A DNA stretch of 53,530 nt from Patescibacteria group bacterium. GTDB taxonomy: Bacteria; Patescibacteriota; Patescibacteriia; Patescibacteriales; UBA12465. The stretch covers positions 1 through 53,530 of the forward strand of contig JAQWDY010000005.1 in assembly GCA_028705215.1 (NCBI GenBank), in the 5' to 3' direction. Below the pieces are notes generated by a model. It worked only from the letters and a program-made list of their open reading frames with translations. It ran no database searches and was not told the origin of the DNA. This document shows positions 6,851 to 16,030 of the stretch, one piece after another (within the stretch, counting starts at the first letter, position 1; each line of letters begins with the position of its first letter). The translations under genes and the position numbers were made by a program.

Positions 6851-8245
6851 ATGGAAAACAAAAAAGAACTACTTGAAAAAATGCCTCCTCACAGCCTCGA
6901 AGCTGAAGAATCGTTACTTGGCTCTCTTTTAATTGATAAAGACGCTATTATTAAAATTGCTGATATTTTAGTTGCCGATGACTTCTATCGTGACAGCCAT
7001 AAAAATATTTTTGAAGCTATAAAAGATCTTTATTCTGCTCAAGAACCAATTGATATTATTACGCTGGCTAATAAATTAGACGATCGTAGTCAATTAGCTT
7101 TAATTGGCGGCCGTAGTTACCTGGCAAAATTATCAAATACCGTTGCTACCTCAGGTAACATTGTTCACTACGCTAATATTATTCAAAAGAAAGCTACTTT
7201 AAGACGCTTGCAACAAGCCGCTGCTGAGATTTCCAGTATTAGCTTTAACGAAGAAGGCGATATTGATAACACTCTTGATGCTGCTGAAAGTAAAATTTTT
7301 AGCGTTTCTCGTAAATATTTAAAAAATACTTTCACTCCGATTGATAGTTTATTAACTGAAGCTTTTGATAGAATTGACGACTTACATAAATACAGTGGCA
7401 AGTTGCGCGGACTGCCAACTGGTTTTAATGATTTAGACAACATTCTTGCTGGTTTACAAAAATCAGATTTAATAATTTTAGCCGCGAGACCCAGTGTGGG
7501 CAAAACTTCGCTCGCCCTTGATATTGCTCGACAAGCGGCAATAAAAAGCAAACAAGGCGTTGGTATATTCTCCTTAGAAATGAGCAAGGAACAACTAGTC
7601 GATCGTATGCTTTGCGCCCAAGCTAATGTTAGTCTGTGGAAAATGAGAACTGGTAATTTATCTGATAAAGATGAAGATAATGATTTTGGTAAAATTGGTG
7701 AAGCAATGGGAAAATTAGCCGAAGCGCCTATTTTTATTGATGACTCAGGGACTCTTTCGATTATGGAAATAAGGACTAAGGCCCGTCGTTTAAAAATGGA
7801 AAAAGGCTTGGGACTAATTGTTATTGATTATTTGCAATTAATGGAAGGTCGTGGCAAATATGGTGATAATCGTGTTCAAGAAATTGCGGAAATAAGTCGC
7901 GGACTTAAATCAATTGCTCGAGAACTTGATATTCCTATATTAGCCTTAGCCCAGCTTTCGCGTGCTGTCGAGCAAACAAGTCCCGCTATTCCTAAGTTGT
8001 CCCACTTAAGAGATTCTGGCTCAATTGAACAAGACGCTGATATTGTTCTTTTCCTTTATCGTAAGGCTGCTGACAGAAGTTTTAACCCCAATGATTTACC
8101 TGAAGAAGAAAAACACAGCGCCAATATTTTTATCGCTAAACATCGTAACGGTCCCACTGGTCAGATTAATCTATTTTTTGATGAAACAACAGCCAGTTTT
8201 AAAAGTCTAAGTAAGCATCATCAGATGGATAATGCCACTGGTTAA
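6851..8245 (+). CDS. dnaB: Replicative DNA helicase DnaB
   Basis: A DnaB-family hexameric helicase, 464 residues from the ATG at 6851. A GTG 12 nt upstream is also in frame, but the ATG gives the typical N terminus leading into PPHSLEAEESLLGSLL. The N-terminal helical domain (about 10-110) is followed by a linker and the RecA-like motor (from about 170) with Walker A ARPSVGKT (212-219), Walker B IVIDYLQLM and the C-terminal RDSGSIEQDADIVLFLYR motif. It unwinds DNA at the fork and recruits primase. No intein is present. It is followed by ybaB and recR, where dnaX is the more usual partner. Confidence 0.97.
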   Translation: MENKKELLEKMPPHSLEAEESLLGSLLIDKDAIIKIADILVADDFYRDSHKNIFEAIKDLYSAQEPIDIITLANKLDDRSQLALIGGRSYLAKLSNTVATSGNIVHYANIIQKKATLRRLQQAAAEISSISFNEEGDIDNTLDAAESKIFSVSRKYLKNTFTPIDSLLTEAFDRIDDLHKYSGKLRGLPTGFNDLDNILAGLQKSDLIILAARPSVGKTSLALDIARQAAIKSKQGVGIFSLEMSKEQLVDRMLCAQANVSLWKMRTGNLSDKDEDNDFGKIGEAMGKLAEAPIFIDDSGTLSIMEIRTKARRLKMEKGLGLIVIDYLQLMEGRGKYGDNRVQEIAEISRGLKSIARELDIPILALAQLSRAVEQTSPAIPKLSHLRDSGSIEQDADIVLFLYRKAADRSFNPNDLPEEEKHSANIFIAKHRNGPTGQINLFFDETTASFKSLSKHHQMDNATG

Positions 8246-8254
8246 TATTATTTC

Positions 8255-8263
8255 TGCTATAAT
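8255..8263 (+). promoter_or_regulatory. Extended -10 promoter for ybaB-recR
   Basis: TGCTATAAT, a consensus extended -10 (TGn plus TATAAT) with no recognisable -35. The ATG of ybaB is 35 nt downstream. Confidence 0.6.
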
Positions 8264-8298
8264 ATAAATATAATTTTAAAAAATAACGATATAATTTT

Positions 8299-8574
8299 AT
8301 GTTCAGCAAATTAAAACAGTTTAAAGATTTAAGAAGCCAAGCAAAAACTATGCAAGAAAACTTGGCAAAAGAAGAGGTTAGTGAGGAAAAAAATGGTGTC
8401 AATATTACTTTAAATGGAAATCTTGAAGTTATTTCCCTTTCTCTTAATGAGAGTTTAAATAAATCCGCCCAAGAAGAGGCTCTAAAAAATTGCTTTAATG
8501 GCGCCGTTAAAAAAGCACAACGTGTCATGGCAAAGAAGATGCAAGAAATGGGTGGCATCCCTGGTCTAAATTAA
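8299..8574 (+). CDS. ybaB: YbaB/EbfC-family nucleoid-associated protein (91 aa)
   Basis: A small DNA-binding protein of the YbaB/EbfC family. The N-terminal helix (about 1-35) starts MFSKLKQFKDLRSQAKTMQ. The beta region contains GVNITLNGNLEVISLSL, and the C-terminal helix ends KKMQEMGGIPGLN, close to the MGGLPGL signature of the family. It forms dimers that bind DNA. It lies 10 nt upstream of recR, the classical ybaB-recR pairing. At 91 residues it is slightly shorter than the usual 100-110. Confidence 0.9.
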   Translation: MFSKLKQFKDLRSQAKTMQENLAKEEVSEEKNGVNITLNGNLEVISLSLNESLNKSAQEEALKNCFNGAVKKAQRVMAKKMQEMGGIPGLN

Positions 8575-8584
8575 AAAGATAAAC

Positions 8585-9181
8585 ATGCATTACCCACGGG
8601 CTTTACAAAACTTGATTAATAAGCTGGCCCATTTACCTGGCGTTGGCCCAAAAACGGCTGAGCGCTATGCTTTTTATTTACTTAGCAAAAGTGAAGATGA
8701 GTTAAAGGAGTTATCTGATTTAATTTTAAACCTAAAAAAAGAAGAAAAGATTTGTCACCAATGCTTTGCTTGGACAGAATCTGATCCTTGTGAGATTTGT
8801 GCTGACGCTAATCGATCCTCTAAGCAACTATGTATAGTAGAAAACATCCAAGACTTAATTGCAATTGAACAAACTGGTCAATACAAAGGAAAATACTTTG
8901 TCTTAGGTGGTTTAATAAGCATGATTGATAAAATTGGTCCTCAAGACTTAAACATTTCTGCTTTAAATTTAAAAATAAAAAAAGATAAAACAGATGAAAT
9001 AATTATTGCTCTTAATTTTACCCTGGAAGGAGAAACTACTAGTCTTTATTTACAAAAATTATTTAAAGATAGAGTAAAAATAAGCCGCTTAGCCAAAGGC
9101 CTGCCCGCTGGATCAGACCTAGAATACGCTGATTTAAATACCTTAAAAAGCGCCTTACAATACCGCAGTGAAATCAAGTGA
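8585..9181 (+). CDS. recR: Recombination mediator RecR
   Basis: 198 residues, full length for RecR. The N-terminal helix-hairpin-helix region carries LPGVGPKTAERYAFYLL. The four-cysteine zinc finger is CHQC...CEIC (about 58-76), and the TOPRIM domain follows with the EN motif in VENIQDLIAIE. The C-terminal segment ISRLAKGLPAGSDLEYAD is the conserved Walker-like end. RecR helps RecO/RecF load RecA at gaps. It ends in TGA followed at once by an in-frame TAG. A strong terminator is downstream. Confidence 0.97.
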   Translation: MHYPRALQNLINKLAHLPGVGPKTAERYAFYLLSKSEDELKELSDLILNLKKEEKICHQCFAWTESDPCEICADANRSSKQLCIVENIQDLIAIEQTGQYKGKYFVLGGLISMIDKIGPQDLNISALNLKIKKDKTDEIIIALNFTLEGETTSLYLQKLFKDRVKISRLAKGLPAGSDLEYADLNTLKSALQYRSEIK

Positions 9182-9213
9182 TAGTTTTACAACTTCCCTG
9201 CAATGAACTTAAC

Positions 9214-9247
9214 AAAAACCCGCTTAAATTATTTAAGCGGGTTTTTT
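9214..9247 (+). terminator. Bidirectional terminator between recR and rplU
   Basis: A long perfect hairpin (AAAAACCCGCTTAAA pairing with TTTAAGCGGGTTTTT) with a 4-nt loop and runs of A and T on both sides. Confidence 0.95.
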
Positions 9248-9263
9248 GTTTTCTTTTTATACC

Positions 9264-9569
9264 TTAAGCAATTTTGGTAATTTTGATAGAAGAAAATTCT
9301 TGACGATGACCAATAGTTCTTTTATAACGAGTTTTATTCTTATATTTAACAACTGTTACCTTATCCCCCTTACCATTTTCTAAAATTTCTGCTTCTACCT
9401 TTTCGCCTAAAGACGGTTCCCCAACTTCAACTTTATCGCCATCGGCAATTAACAAGGTATCTAACTTTACTTTTTTGTCTTTATCATCTAATTTTTCAAC
9501 TGATAAAGTCTGGCCCTCAGCTACCTTATACTGTTTGCCACCTGTTTTAATAACCGCTATTTTTGACAT
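9264..9569 (-). CDS. rplU: Large-subunit ribosomal protein L21 (bL21)
   Basis: 101 residues from the ATG at 9569. An in-frame ATG 27 nt upstream (9596) would add nine residues that do not fit the family, whose N terminus is the KIAVIKTGGKQYKV seen here. The conserved C-terminal region, VTVVKYKNKTRYKRTIGHRQ, is intact. bL21 binds 23S rRNA. In most bacteria rplU is followed by rpmA (bL27) and obgE, but here it stands alone between two terminators or promoters. Confidence 0.96.
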   Translation of the reverse strand: MSKIAVIKTGGKQYKVAEGQTLSVEKLDDKDKKVKLDTLLIADGDKVEVGEPSLGEKVEAEILENGKGDKVTVVKYKNKTRYKRTIGHRQEFSSIKITKIA

Positions 9570-9662
9570 ATTCAAAATATTAGCATTTTGTTTCAAAACT
9601 CTAATTTCTTGATAACAAATGCATTTAACTAATAAAAAACAGAATTGAATCTGAACATGACT

Positions 9663-9691
9663 ATATTATACAAATATTTGAAAAATGTCAA
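9663..9691 (-). promoter_or_regulatory. rplU promoter
   Basis: Minus strand: perfect TTGACA (9691-9686). At 17 bp lies TAATAT (9668-9663), and at 15 bp a TATAAT (9670-9665). The leader to the L21 start would be roughly 85-90 nt. Confidence 0.6.
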
Positions 9692-9763
9692 TAAATGCTT
9701 TATAGTTAATAAGGAGTTAAGTGTATAAGAAAAAATAATAAATTAAACTTAATTTTTGTTAAT

Positions 9764-11035
9764 ATGGCTAAATTTATAATCCAAGGCGGAGCTAAATTAT
9801 CGGGCGAAATAGCTGTTGGCGGCGCAAAAAATAATGCTCAAATTATGATACCCGCCTCCCTTCTTTCAAGGGAAAAAATGACTATTACCAACCTCCCCCT
9901 TATTGATGGCGTTGAAAAATCATTTGAATTATTAAGCTATTTAGGAGCAAACATAGAAAGAAAAGGTAATGAAGCTATAATTGACACAAGCGATATCACC
10001 AAAATTGAACTCGATCCAAAAATCGCTGATAAATTCAGAACTTCGGTTATGTTTGTAGGACCAATTTTAGCGCGTTTTAAAGAAGTTAAATTTCCCCATC
10101 CCGGTGGTTGTGTTATCGGTGCCGCTGGTCGCCCCATCGATCTTTTTCTTGAAGGTTTTACCGCCCTTGGCGCCAAGGTGGAAACTGATGATAAATATTA
10201 TCATATTAGTGCATCTGAGCTAAAAGGGGCTGATTATTTTTTCTCAACTATTTCAGTGACTGGCACCCAAAGCCTATTAATGACCGCTTGTTTAGCAAAA
10301 GGTAAAACGATTCTACGTAATTGCGCCATGGAGCCTGAAATTAAGGCTCTAGCTGACTACCTTAATAGTCAAGGCGCTAAAATTGATGGCGCAGGCACGC
10401 CCACTATTTCAATTACTGGAGTTTCGCAACTGCGAGCTGGTCATTGCCAAATTATCCCCGATCGTATCGAAACCGGTTCATTTGCCTTAATGGCCGCTGC
10501 CACTAAATCAAATTTAAAAATTACAAATTGTAACCCCAACCACGTTCTCAACCTTCTAACTATTTTTAAAAAGATTGGAATTGACTTTGCACAAGGTCAA
10601 GATTGGCTAGAAATAAAAGAATCTGGCAAAATTAAAGCTTATAGCATTAAAACTCATGAATATCCTGGCTTCCCCACTGATCTGCAATCCCCCTACCTTG
10701 TTTTAATGACTCAAGCTGAAGGAAATTGTTTAATTCAGGAAACTATTTATGATCGTCGCTTAATTTGGACCGACATGCTTTCCCAGATGGGGGCAAATAT
10801 CATCACTTGTGACCCTCATCGAGTTGTTATCAATGGTCCCAGCAAACTTTACGGCAAAAAATTAATTAGCCCTGATATTAGAGCTGGGATTGCTTTAGTA
10901 ATCGCTGCTTTAATAGCCGAAGGAACAACGGAAATAGATAATATTTATCAAATAGATCGTGGTTATGAAAAACTCGACGAAAGATTACGCTCTATCGGCG
11001 CACTTATAGAAAGAAAAGAAGAAAGTTATGCCTAA
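9764..11035 (+). CDS. murA: UDP-N-acetylglucosamine 1-carboxyvinyltransferase MurA
   Basis: 423 residues, the enolpyruvyl transferase that starts peptidoglycan precursor synthesis (UDP-GlcNAc plus phosphoenolpyruvate). The N-terminal GGAKNNAQIMIPASLL matches the family, although NN replaces the more usual NAA. The active-site cysteine is kept in HPGGCVIGAAGRPIDL, a loop that looks about two residues longer than GGCAIGARPVDL. Asp in PGFPTDLQSPYLVL is the second catalytic residue. The downstream PEGA gene overlaps it by 8 nt. Other mur genes are not in the window. Confidence 0.94.
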   Translation: MAKFIIQGGAKLSGEIAVGGAKNNAQIMIPASLLSREKMTITNLPLIDGVEKSFELLSYLGANIERKGNEAIIDTSDITKIELDPKIADKFRTSVMFVGPILARFKEVKFPHPGGCVIGAAGRPIDLFLEGFTALGAKVETDDKYYHISASELKGADYFFSTISVTGTQSLLMTACLAKGKTILRNCAMEPEIKALADYLNSQGAKIDGAGTPTISITGVSQLRAGHCQIIPDRIETGSFALMAAATKSNLKITNCNPNHVLNLLTIFKKIGIDFAQGQDWLEIKESGKIKAYSIKTHEYPGFPTDLQSPYLVLMTQAEGNCLIQETIYDRRLIWTDMLSQMGANIITCDPHRVVINGPSKLYGKKLISPDIRAGIALVIAALIAEGTTEIDNIYQIDRGYEKLDERLRSIGALIERKEESYA

Positions 11036-12356
11036 AAAAATTAGAGATTTAATATTTTATCTCTTTATTATAATTTTTATAATAGCATCTACTGCCACCT
11101 GCTTATACGCCTCAGGCTATAAGTTTAATTTAAGTTGGCCATTGGAATTTAATCGACTATTGCAGAAAACAGGTAATTTAAATATTTCAACTTCACCTAA
11201 GGGAGCTGCTATTTTTTTAAACGATAAAAAACAAGTCGTTCCAGGATTTAAGTTGATAAAAAAAGATTATCTAAGCACTCCTGCTAAAATAAGAAATCTA
11301 ATGCCTGGTGATTATTATTTGCGAATAGAAAAAGAAAATTATTGGCCATTGGAAAAAAAGATAAACATTGCATCAGGCTTGACCACTTTTGCTGAAGATT
11401 TAAATTTATTTCGTTCAGATCTGCCAATCATAATATCTCCTTCTTCAGAAAGCTCTATTTATCTTAATAACGATAACAGTTCCCTTTATTTAAAGCAGGC
11501 TAAAAGTTGGATTGATTTAAATCATTACGAAGTTAATTTACTTAAAGGTGATAAAAATGGCGCCTGGATTAATAATTGGGAAATATTTAGCGCCGGCCAA
11601 ATTATAAATATCAATACTAAAAATACACTCGACCTTAATTCCCTTCTTACAACAAAAAATGTTTTAAACTGGAAATATGACAAAGATAACAACAGTATTT
11701 ATGCTTATTTAGAAAGTGGAGAAATTTTAAAAATAGATGAAAATCTTAATTCAAGTTCAGAAATATTCACCCTCCCTAATATTCAAGATTTCAAACAAGA
11801 CCAAAAAATATTATTCACAATCGAGAAGGAAGGTGAAAAACAATATCTTAAAGAATACGACCTGGAAACGAAGAAAGAAATAAAAAGAATGGAGCTTCCT
11901 AGTGTTGGTCGCTACTTATTCTTTGCTAATTATAAAAATGATTATATCTCTCTTTATGATCAAGAAAACGGATCACTTTATATAATTTATAAAAATGATT
12001 GGCAAAAATCTTTTATTTTAACGCAAGTAAAAGACTGGTCATTTATTAATAAAAACCATCTTATCTACCATAATGGCTGGGAAATAATCTTTTTTAATTT
12101 AGAAAATAATTCTTCAAATTTAATTTCTCGTGTTAGCGATCCAATTAAAAAAATCATCTGGCATGAAAAAGAGGATTATTTTATCTTTTCCACCCAAAAT
12201 AGTATTCAAGCGGGCGATCTGAAAACTAATATTTTTACTACTTTATTTAAGACAGAAAATATCGGCGACTTAGCGCTTGATACAAAAAATAATATTCTTT
12301 ATTTCTATGCACAAATAGGGCAACAGGCTGGCATTTATAAACTACTTTTAAAATAA
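11028..12356 (+). CDS. Membrane-anchored PEGA-domain protein (442 aa)
   Basis: An N-terminal membrane helix (about 8-30) anchors an extracytoplasmic protein. Residues about 48-115 form a PEGA-type domain: NISTSPKGAAIFLND at the start and MPGDYYLRIEKENYWPLEKK near the end. The remaining 300 residues are rich in short Trp/Tyr/Lys/Asn-containing repeats such as WIDLNHYEV, WKYDKDNN and WEIIFFNLENN, which suggests a beta-propeller, but I cannot prove the fold. It overlaps murA by 8 nt, so the two are cotranscribed, which hints at an envelope role. The precise function is unknown. Confidence 0.75.
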   Translation: MPKKIRDLIFYLFIIIFIIASTATCLYASGYKFNLSWPLEFNRLLQKTGNLNISTSPKGAAIFLNDKKQVVPGFKLIKKDYLSTPAKIRNLMPGDYYLRIEKENYWPLEKKINIASGLTTFAEDLNLFRSDLPIIISPSSESSIYLNNDNSSLYLKQAKSWIDLNHYEVNLLKGDKNGAWINNWEIFSAGQIININTKNTLDLNSLLTTKNVLNWKYDKDNNSIYAYLESGEILKIDENLNSSSEIFTLPNIQDFKQDQKILFTIEKEGEKQYLKEYDLETKKEIKRMELPSVGRYLFFANYKNDYISLYDQENGSLYIIYKNDWQKSFILTQVKDWSFINKNHLIYHNGWEIIFFNLENNSSNLISRVSDPIKKIIWHEKEDYFIFSTQNSIQAGDLKTNIFTTLFKTENIGDLALDTKNNILYFYAQIGQQAGIYKLLLK

Positions 12357-12367
12357 ATAATAAGCAC

Positions 12368-12397
12368 AAAAAAATCGTCTAGCTGAGACGATTTTTT
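12368..12397 (+). terminator. Bidirectional terminator
   Basis: AAAAAAATCGTCT / AGACGATTTTTT hairpin with a 5-nt loop, between the convergent PEGA gene and galU. Confidence 0.9.
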
Positions 12398-12427
12398 ATA
12401 TCTAAATTTTACTTTACAAGAATGCTC

Positions 12428-13306
12428 TTAAGACTTGTCTGCTAATTCATTTATCAAAAGTTGCAATCTGTCTTTGACCTCCTCATTCTTTAAACCTAAT
12501 TTTAAGGTTGCTTTAATAAAATTGAACTTATTGCCAGTGTCTAACCATTCGCCGTCTATTTTTTTGCCATAAATAGATTTCCCTTGTTGAAGCATTTCAT
12601 CATAAGCGTCAGCTAGCCTAATTTCTCCTGACTTTCCTTGCTTCATGTTTTTTAAACTACTGATTATTTCTGGGGTAATAACATTTATACCAACTTGAAC
12701 CAAATTTGAAGGCGCCTCACTTATTTCTGGCTTCTCAATAAATTGTTTAATTTTATAAACACCTTTTCCTAAATCAACGCCACCCATTACTCCAAATTGA
12801 CTAACTTCTTCAGGTTTAACTTCTGACAAGCCAATCACAGTATCGCCATACTTTTGATAAACATCAATTACTTGTTTAACCGGTGAAACCGCTGCATCAT
12901 ACAATGTGTCACCAAACATAACTAAAACAGCTTCATCCTCGCCAATTAAATGGGAGGCACACAAAACTGCGTGCCCATCTCCAAGCGGAATAGGTTGGCG
13001 AACATAAGAAAATTTAGCCAAACCAGATATTTCCTTCACTTTCTTGACCAAATCCATTTTGTTTTTTTCTACTAATGTTTTTTCAAGCTCAAAGGAATAA
13101 TCAAAATGGTCCTCAATCGCTCTTTTGCCGCGCCCAGTTACAAAAACTATTTCTTCAATGCCTGCCGCTACTGCTTGTTCTACTAAATATTGAATAACTG
13201 GCTTATCAACCACGGGCAACATCTCTTTAGGTTGAGCCTTGGTGGCGGGCAGAAATCTAGTGCCAAAACCCGCAACTGGCATAATTGCCTTTTTAATTTT
13301 TTTCAT
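12428..13306 (-). CDS. galU: UTP--glucose-1-phosphate uridylyltransferase
   Basis: 292 residues, the usual GalU length. The nucleotide-binding signature GFGTRFLPATKAQPKEMLP is at the N terminus, followed by VDKPVIQYLVEQA. The catalytic Asp is in MFGDTLYD, and the sugar-binding region IKQFIEKPE and the GEIRLADAYDEML segment are present. It makes UDP-glucose from UTP and glucose-1-phosphate, providing the activated sugar for the three glycosyltransferases encoded 1-3 nt upstream in the same operon. It is the last gene before a terminator. Confidence 0.95.
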   Translation of the reverse strand: MKKIKKAIMPVAGFGTRFLPATKAQPKEMLPVVDKPVIQYLVEQAVAAGIEEIVFVTGRGKRAIEDHFDYSFELEKTLVEKNKMDLVKKVKEISGLAKFSYVRQPIPLGDGHAVLCASHLIGEDEAVLVMFGDTLYDAAVSPVKQVIDVYQKYGDTVIGLSEVKPEEVSQFGVMGGVDLGKGVYKIKQFIEKPEISEAPSNLVQVGINVITPEIISSLKNMKQGKSGEIRLADAYDEMLQQGKSIYGKKIDGEWLDTGNKFNFIKATLKLGLKNEEVKDRLQLLINELADKS

Positions 13307-13307
13307 A

Positions 13308-14126
13308 TTAACTCTTTTTACTAGGGAGACTAAAGCCCCATTTTATAAAATATTTAAACCAAGATGCAATATGCACCCAAGTTAAACGATCTTTAAACAC
13401 CGCCATGTACCAAGGATGCTTGGCGCTTTGGCGAGCGTGATTATGAATAACTATAGCCTGCGGATTATACACAACCTCCAAGCCTTGGTGATGAAAAGTT
13501 CGCGCTAAATCAATATCTTCAAAATACATAAAATAGCGTTCATCAAAATAGGGCCTAAATACGCTTGTTGCATCTAAATTGATAGCTCTTTTAAACAGCA
13601 AGCAAGAACCCATTAACCAATCAACCTTAACTATTTTATCATGGTCAAAATCACTCATGGTAAAACTGTCGCGATGTTTTTTAAAATAATCCCCCAAAAA
13701 AGTACGTCGCAAAATTGGCATGAAGAAGCTAGGAAAACGCGCACAAGATAATTGCAAGGTGCCATCGGGATACAATAATTTTGGCCCCACCATACCAACC
13801 TGCGGATTTTTCTGCAAATAAGATAACAGCACTTTAATTGCCTCTTTTTTAAGTATGGTGTCTGGGTTAAGAATTAAGACATAATCACCACTTGCCGCCT
13901 TTATGCCCAAGTTATTGCCCCCACCCATTCCTAAATTACGCTTTGACAATATTAACTTAACATCATTCTCAGATGTTAAAATATCGCTTAAATCATCGCC
14001 CGAATTATTCTCCACCAATATCACTTCGTGATTAATCCCAGTTAAATCTGCCTCCTTGATTGATTTAAGACAATTTATTAAAAGCGCCTTACTTTTATAA
14101 TTTACAATAATTATTGATAAGTCCAT
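13308..14126 (-). CDS. Family 2 glycosyltransferase (272 aa)
   Basis: A GT-A fold transferase. The N-terminal DLSIIIVNYKSK strand is followed by EVILVENNSGDD, then the donor-site motif NPDT after GDYVLIL. The acceptor-side conserved region is DERYFMYFEDIDLARTFHHQG, the FxEDxDL signature of rhamnosyl- and related GT2 enzymes. No membrane domain is obvious, so it probably acts at the inner face of the membrane. It is the third glycosyltransferase of the operon, with gaps of 1 nt on each side. Sugar specificity cannot be read from sequence. Confidence 0.88.
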   Translation of the reverse strand: MDLSIIIVNYKSKALLINCLKSIKEADLTGINHEVILVENNSGDDLSDILTSENDVKLILSKRNLGMGGGNNLGIKAASGDYVLILNPDTILKKEAIKVLLSYLQKNPQVGMVGPKLLYPDGTLQLSCARFPSFFMPILRRTFLGDYFKKHRDSFTMSDFDHDKIVKVDWLMGSCLLFKRAINLDATSVFRPYFDERYFMYFEDIDLARTFHHQGLEVVYNPQAIVIHNHARQSAKHPWYMAVFKDRLTWVHIASWFKYFIKWGFSLPSKKS

Positions 14127-14127
14127 A

Positions 14128-15189
14128 TTAAATAATTTTTTTTACTGCTCGCCAGTATAATTCCAATAAGGGATTACCTAAATAACGAAGCAAAAAGTTA
14201 TCAATCTCTAAAAATTCTAATTTTGCTACTAATAATTCAGAAAAATCTGAATTACTTAATCGACCCAATTTCTTTAACTTACGTCGAGTTCTAATAATTT
14301 TTATTATACTTAAAGGATTTAAAAAATAAAAATTAACTTTTAGCCAAGTTTTAAACCAACCCTTAAACAAGGCGTAAAACATCATGGCAAAATTCATTAT
14401 AGCAAGAGCGGGTAAGACTAGAAACAAAAGCTTGGTGGGATAAAAATGGGAAATTAATAAATGCCTATTTCTTTCCATAAAATAAAGCATTTTAACACTT
14501 CGAGAAAACTCATACTTATGATAGATACAAGAGCGGGGCGCTAATCTAATTTTATAGCCACTAAATATTGCCTTTAAACTAAACTCTATATCATCATGAT
14601 ACATGAAATATTCCTCATTCCAACCATTGATATCACTAAATACTTCGCGTCTAGCAATAAAAGAGCAGCCGCTGGCATAGCCTCTTATCTCTGGGTAACC
14701 ATTAATTTCATAATCATCCTCCTGATAAGAAGTCGTTGTACCAAAACCAAGAAAATGAATAACATTGCCTAAAGTATTAATTTTCTTTTCTGTCTTATCT
14801 GATTGATATAACAAAACCTTAGATTGCACTATGCCTGTATCCGGATTATCCTCTAAACCCTTAACTAATTCTGTTAACCAAGAAGAATCAAGCTCTGTAT
14901 CCATGTTTACCGTCACCACATATTTACAACCATCTAAAATTGCCCTTCGACAACCAAGATTGCAGGCAGCACTATAATTGCCATTCGCTCGCGGTATAAT
15001 CTCTGCTTCTGGGTAAATACTATGCAAAGCCTTTAAGCTTTCTGAGCTGGCACAATTATCAATGATATAAGCTTGCAAATTTTCCAATCCATAATCTTGC
15101 TGATTCAAAGATTTTTTAAAATCAAGCAAAAAACGATTGGCATAATCCTTATAATTTATTAATATAATTCCTACTTTTGCCTTTCTCAT
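14128..15189 (-). CDS. Family 2 glycosyltransferase with C-terminal membrane segments (353 aa)
   Basis: An N-terminal GT-A domain (about 1-245): VGIILINYKDY, NMDTE as the donor motif, and EEYFMYHDDIEFSLKAIFSG as the acceptor-side signature. Then come one or two hydrophobic helices around LLFLVLPALAIMNFAMMFYALF and a basic C-terminal tail, which suggest membrane attachment. It is the longest of the three glycosyltransferases. It most likely adds one sugar to a lipid-linked or surface glycan. Specificity is unknown. Confidence 0.87.
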   Translation of the reverse strand: MRKAKVGIILINYKDYANRFLLDFKKSLNQQDYGLENLQAYIIDNCASSESLKALHSIYPEAEIIPRANGNYSAACNLGCRRAILDGCKYVVTVNMDTELDSSWLTELVKGLEDNPDTGIVQSKVLLYQSDKTEKKINTLGNVIHFLGFGTTTSYQEDDYEINGYPEIRGYASGCSFIARREVFSDINGWNEEYFMYHDDIEFSLKAIFSGYKIRLAPRSCIYHKYEFSRSVKMLYFMERNRHLLISHFYPTKLLFLVLPALAIMNFAMMFYALFKGWFKTWLKVNFYFLNPLSIIKIIRTRRKLKKLGRLSNSDFSELLVAKLEFLEIDNFLLRYLGNPLLELYWRAVKKII

Positions 15190-15191
15190 AA

Positions 15192-16028
15192 CTATCTAAT
15201 AAAAACTCTTAACAAGTTCCAAGCAAAACGCAAAACAAATACTTGATTCGGCTTTCCCCATTTTTTAAAATATTTAAGCATAGAATCTCTAAAATAACCT
15301 TGCGCCTGACGTCTTTTAAGTAAGGAAAAACTTTGTCCTACATAATCTAAAGCTTCAGATGCTGGGCTATACCAAACTTCTCCCCCTAAACTTTTTACCT
15401 GACGACAAAAGTCCACTTCCTCAAACCAAACAAAGTATCTTTCATCTAAATATGGCTTTTCTTTTCCACTTAAATCCTGCCAGCTTTTAACATTAATCAA
15501 AAAAAATGAACCTCTGATTGAATCAACCACCTGTGCCTTGTTGTAATTGAAATCTTTCTGAAGATATGAATTTAAAACAAAGGGGAAAAAATGAGGAATT
15601 TTTAAAATAATCATTAACTGATCAAAAAGCTTAGGAAATTTCCTTACCTGCGCTACTAACTTGCCATTCTCTGATAATAATCGAAAACCGGAAACTACTG
15701 CTTGTGGATTTTTTTCGGCCCACAAAAGAGCTTTTTCTAGTGAATTTGAGTACAATTTCATGTCAGGATTAAGCAATAGAATAAAGCGCCCCTGCGCTTT
15801 TTGAATAGCGCAGTTATTTGCTTTAGCAAAACCTTCATTTTTTTCATTCCTTATTAACTTAACTTCTGGGAATTCACTTGCCACCATCTCAGCGCTTTTA
15901 TCACTTGAATTATTATCAACCACAAAAACTTCAAATTTAAAATCACCCTCTGATAAAAAGAGGGCCTTTAAATTGTGTCGCAATTTTTCTCTAGTCTCCC
16001 AGGAAACAATTATAATCGATAAATCCAT
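15192..16028 (-). CDS. Family 2 glycosyltransferase (278 aa)
   Basis: A GT-A fold with DLSIIIVSWETREKLRHNL at the N terminus, FVVDNNSSDKS, donor motif NPDMK and acceptor-side DERYFVWFEEVDFCRQVKSLG. The enzyme is related to, but clearly different from, the two that follow it, so the operon likely adds several sugars in sequence. The spacing to the DUF167 gene upstream and the next transferase is 2 nt each, giving a tight operon. Specificity cannot be assigned. Confidence 0.88.
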   Translation of the reverse strand: MDLSIIIVSWETREKLRHNLKALFLSEGDFKFEVFVVDNNSSDKSAEMVASEFPEVKLIRNEKNEGFAKANNCAIQKAQGRFILLLNPDMKLYSNSLEKALLWAEKNPQAVVSGFRLLSENGKLVAQVRKFPKLFDQLMIILKIPHFFPFVLNSYLQKDFNYNKAQVVDSIRGSFFLINVKSWQDLSGKEKPYLDERYFVWFEEVDFCRQVKSLGGEVWYSPASEALDYVGQSFSLLKRRQAQGYFRDSMLKYFKKWGKPNQVFVLRFAWNLLRVFIR

Positions 16029-16030
16029 AA

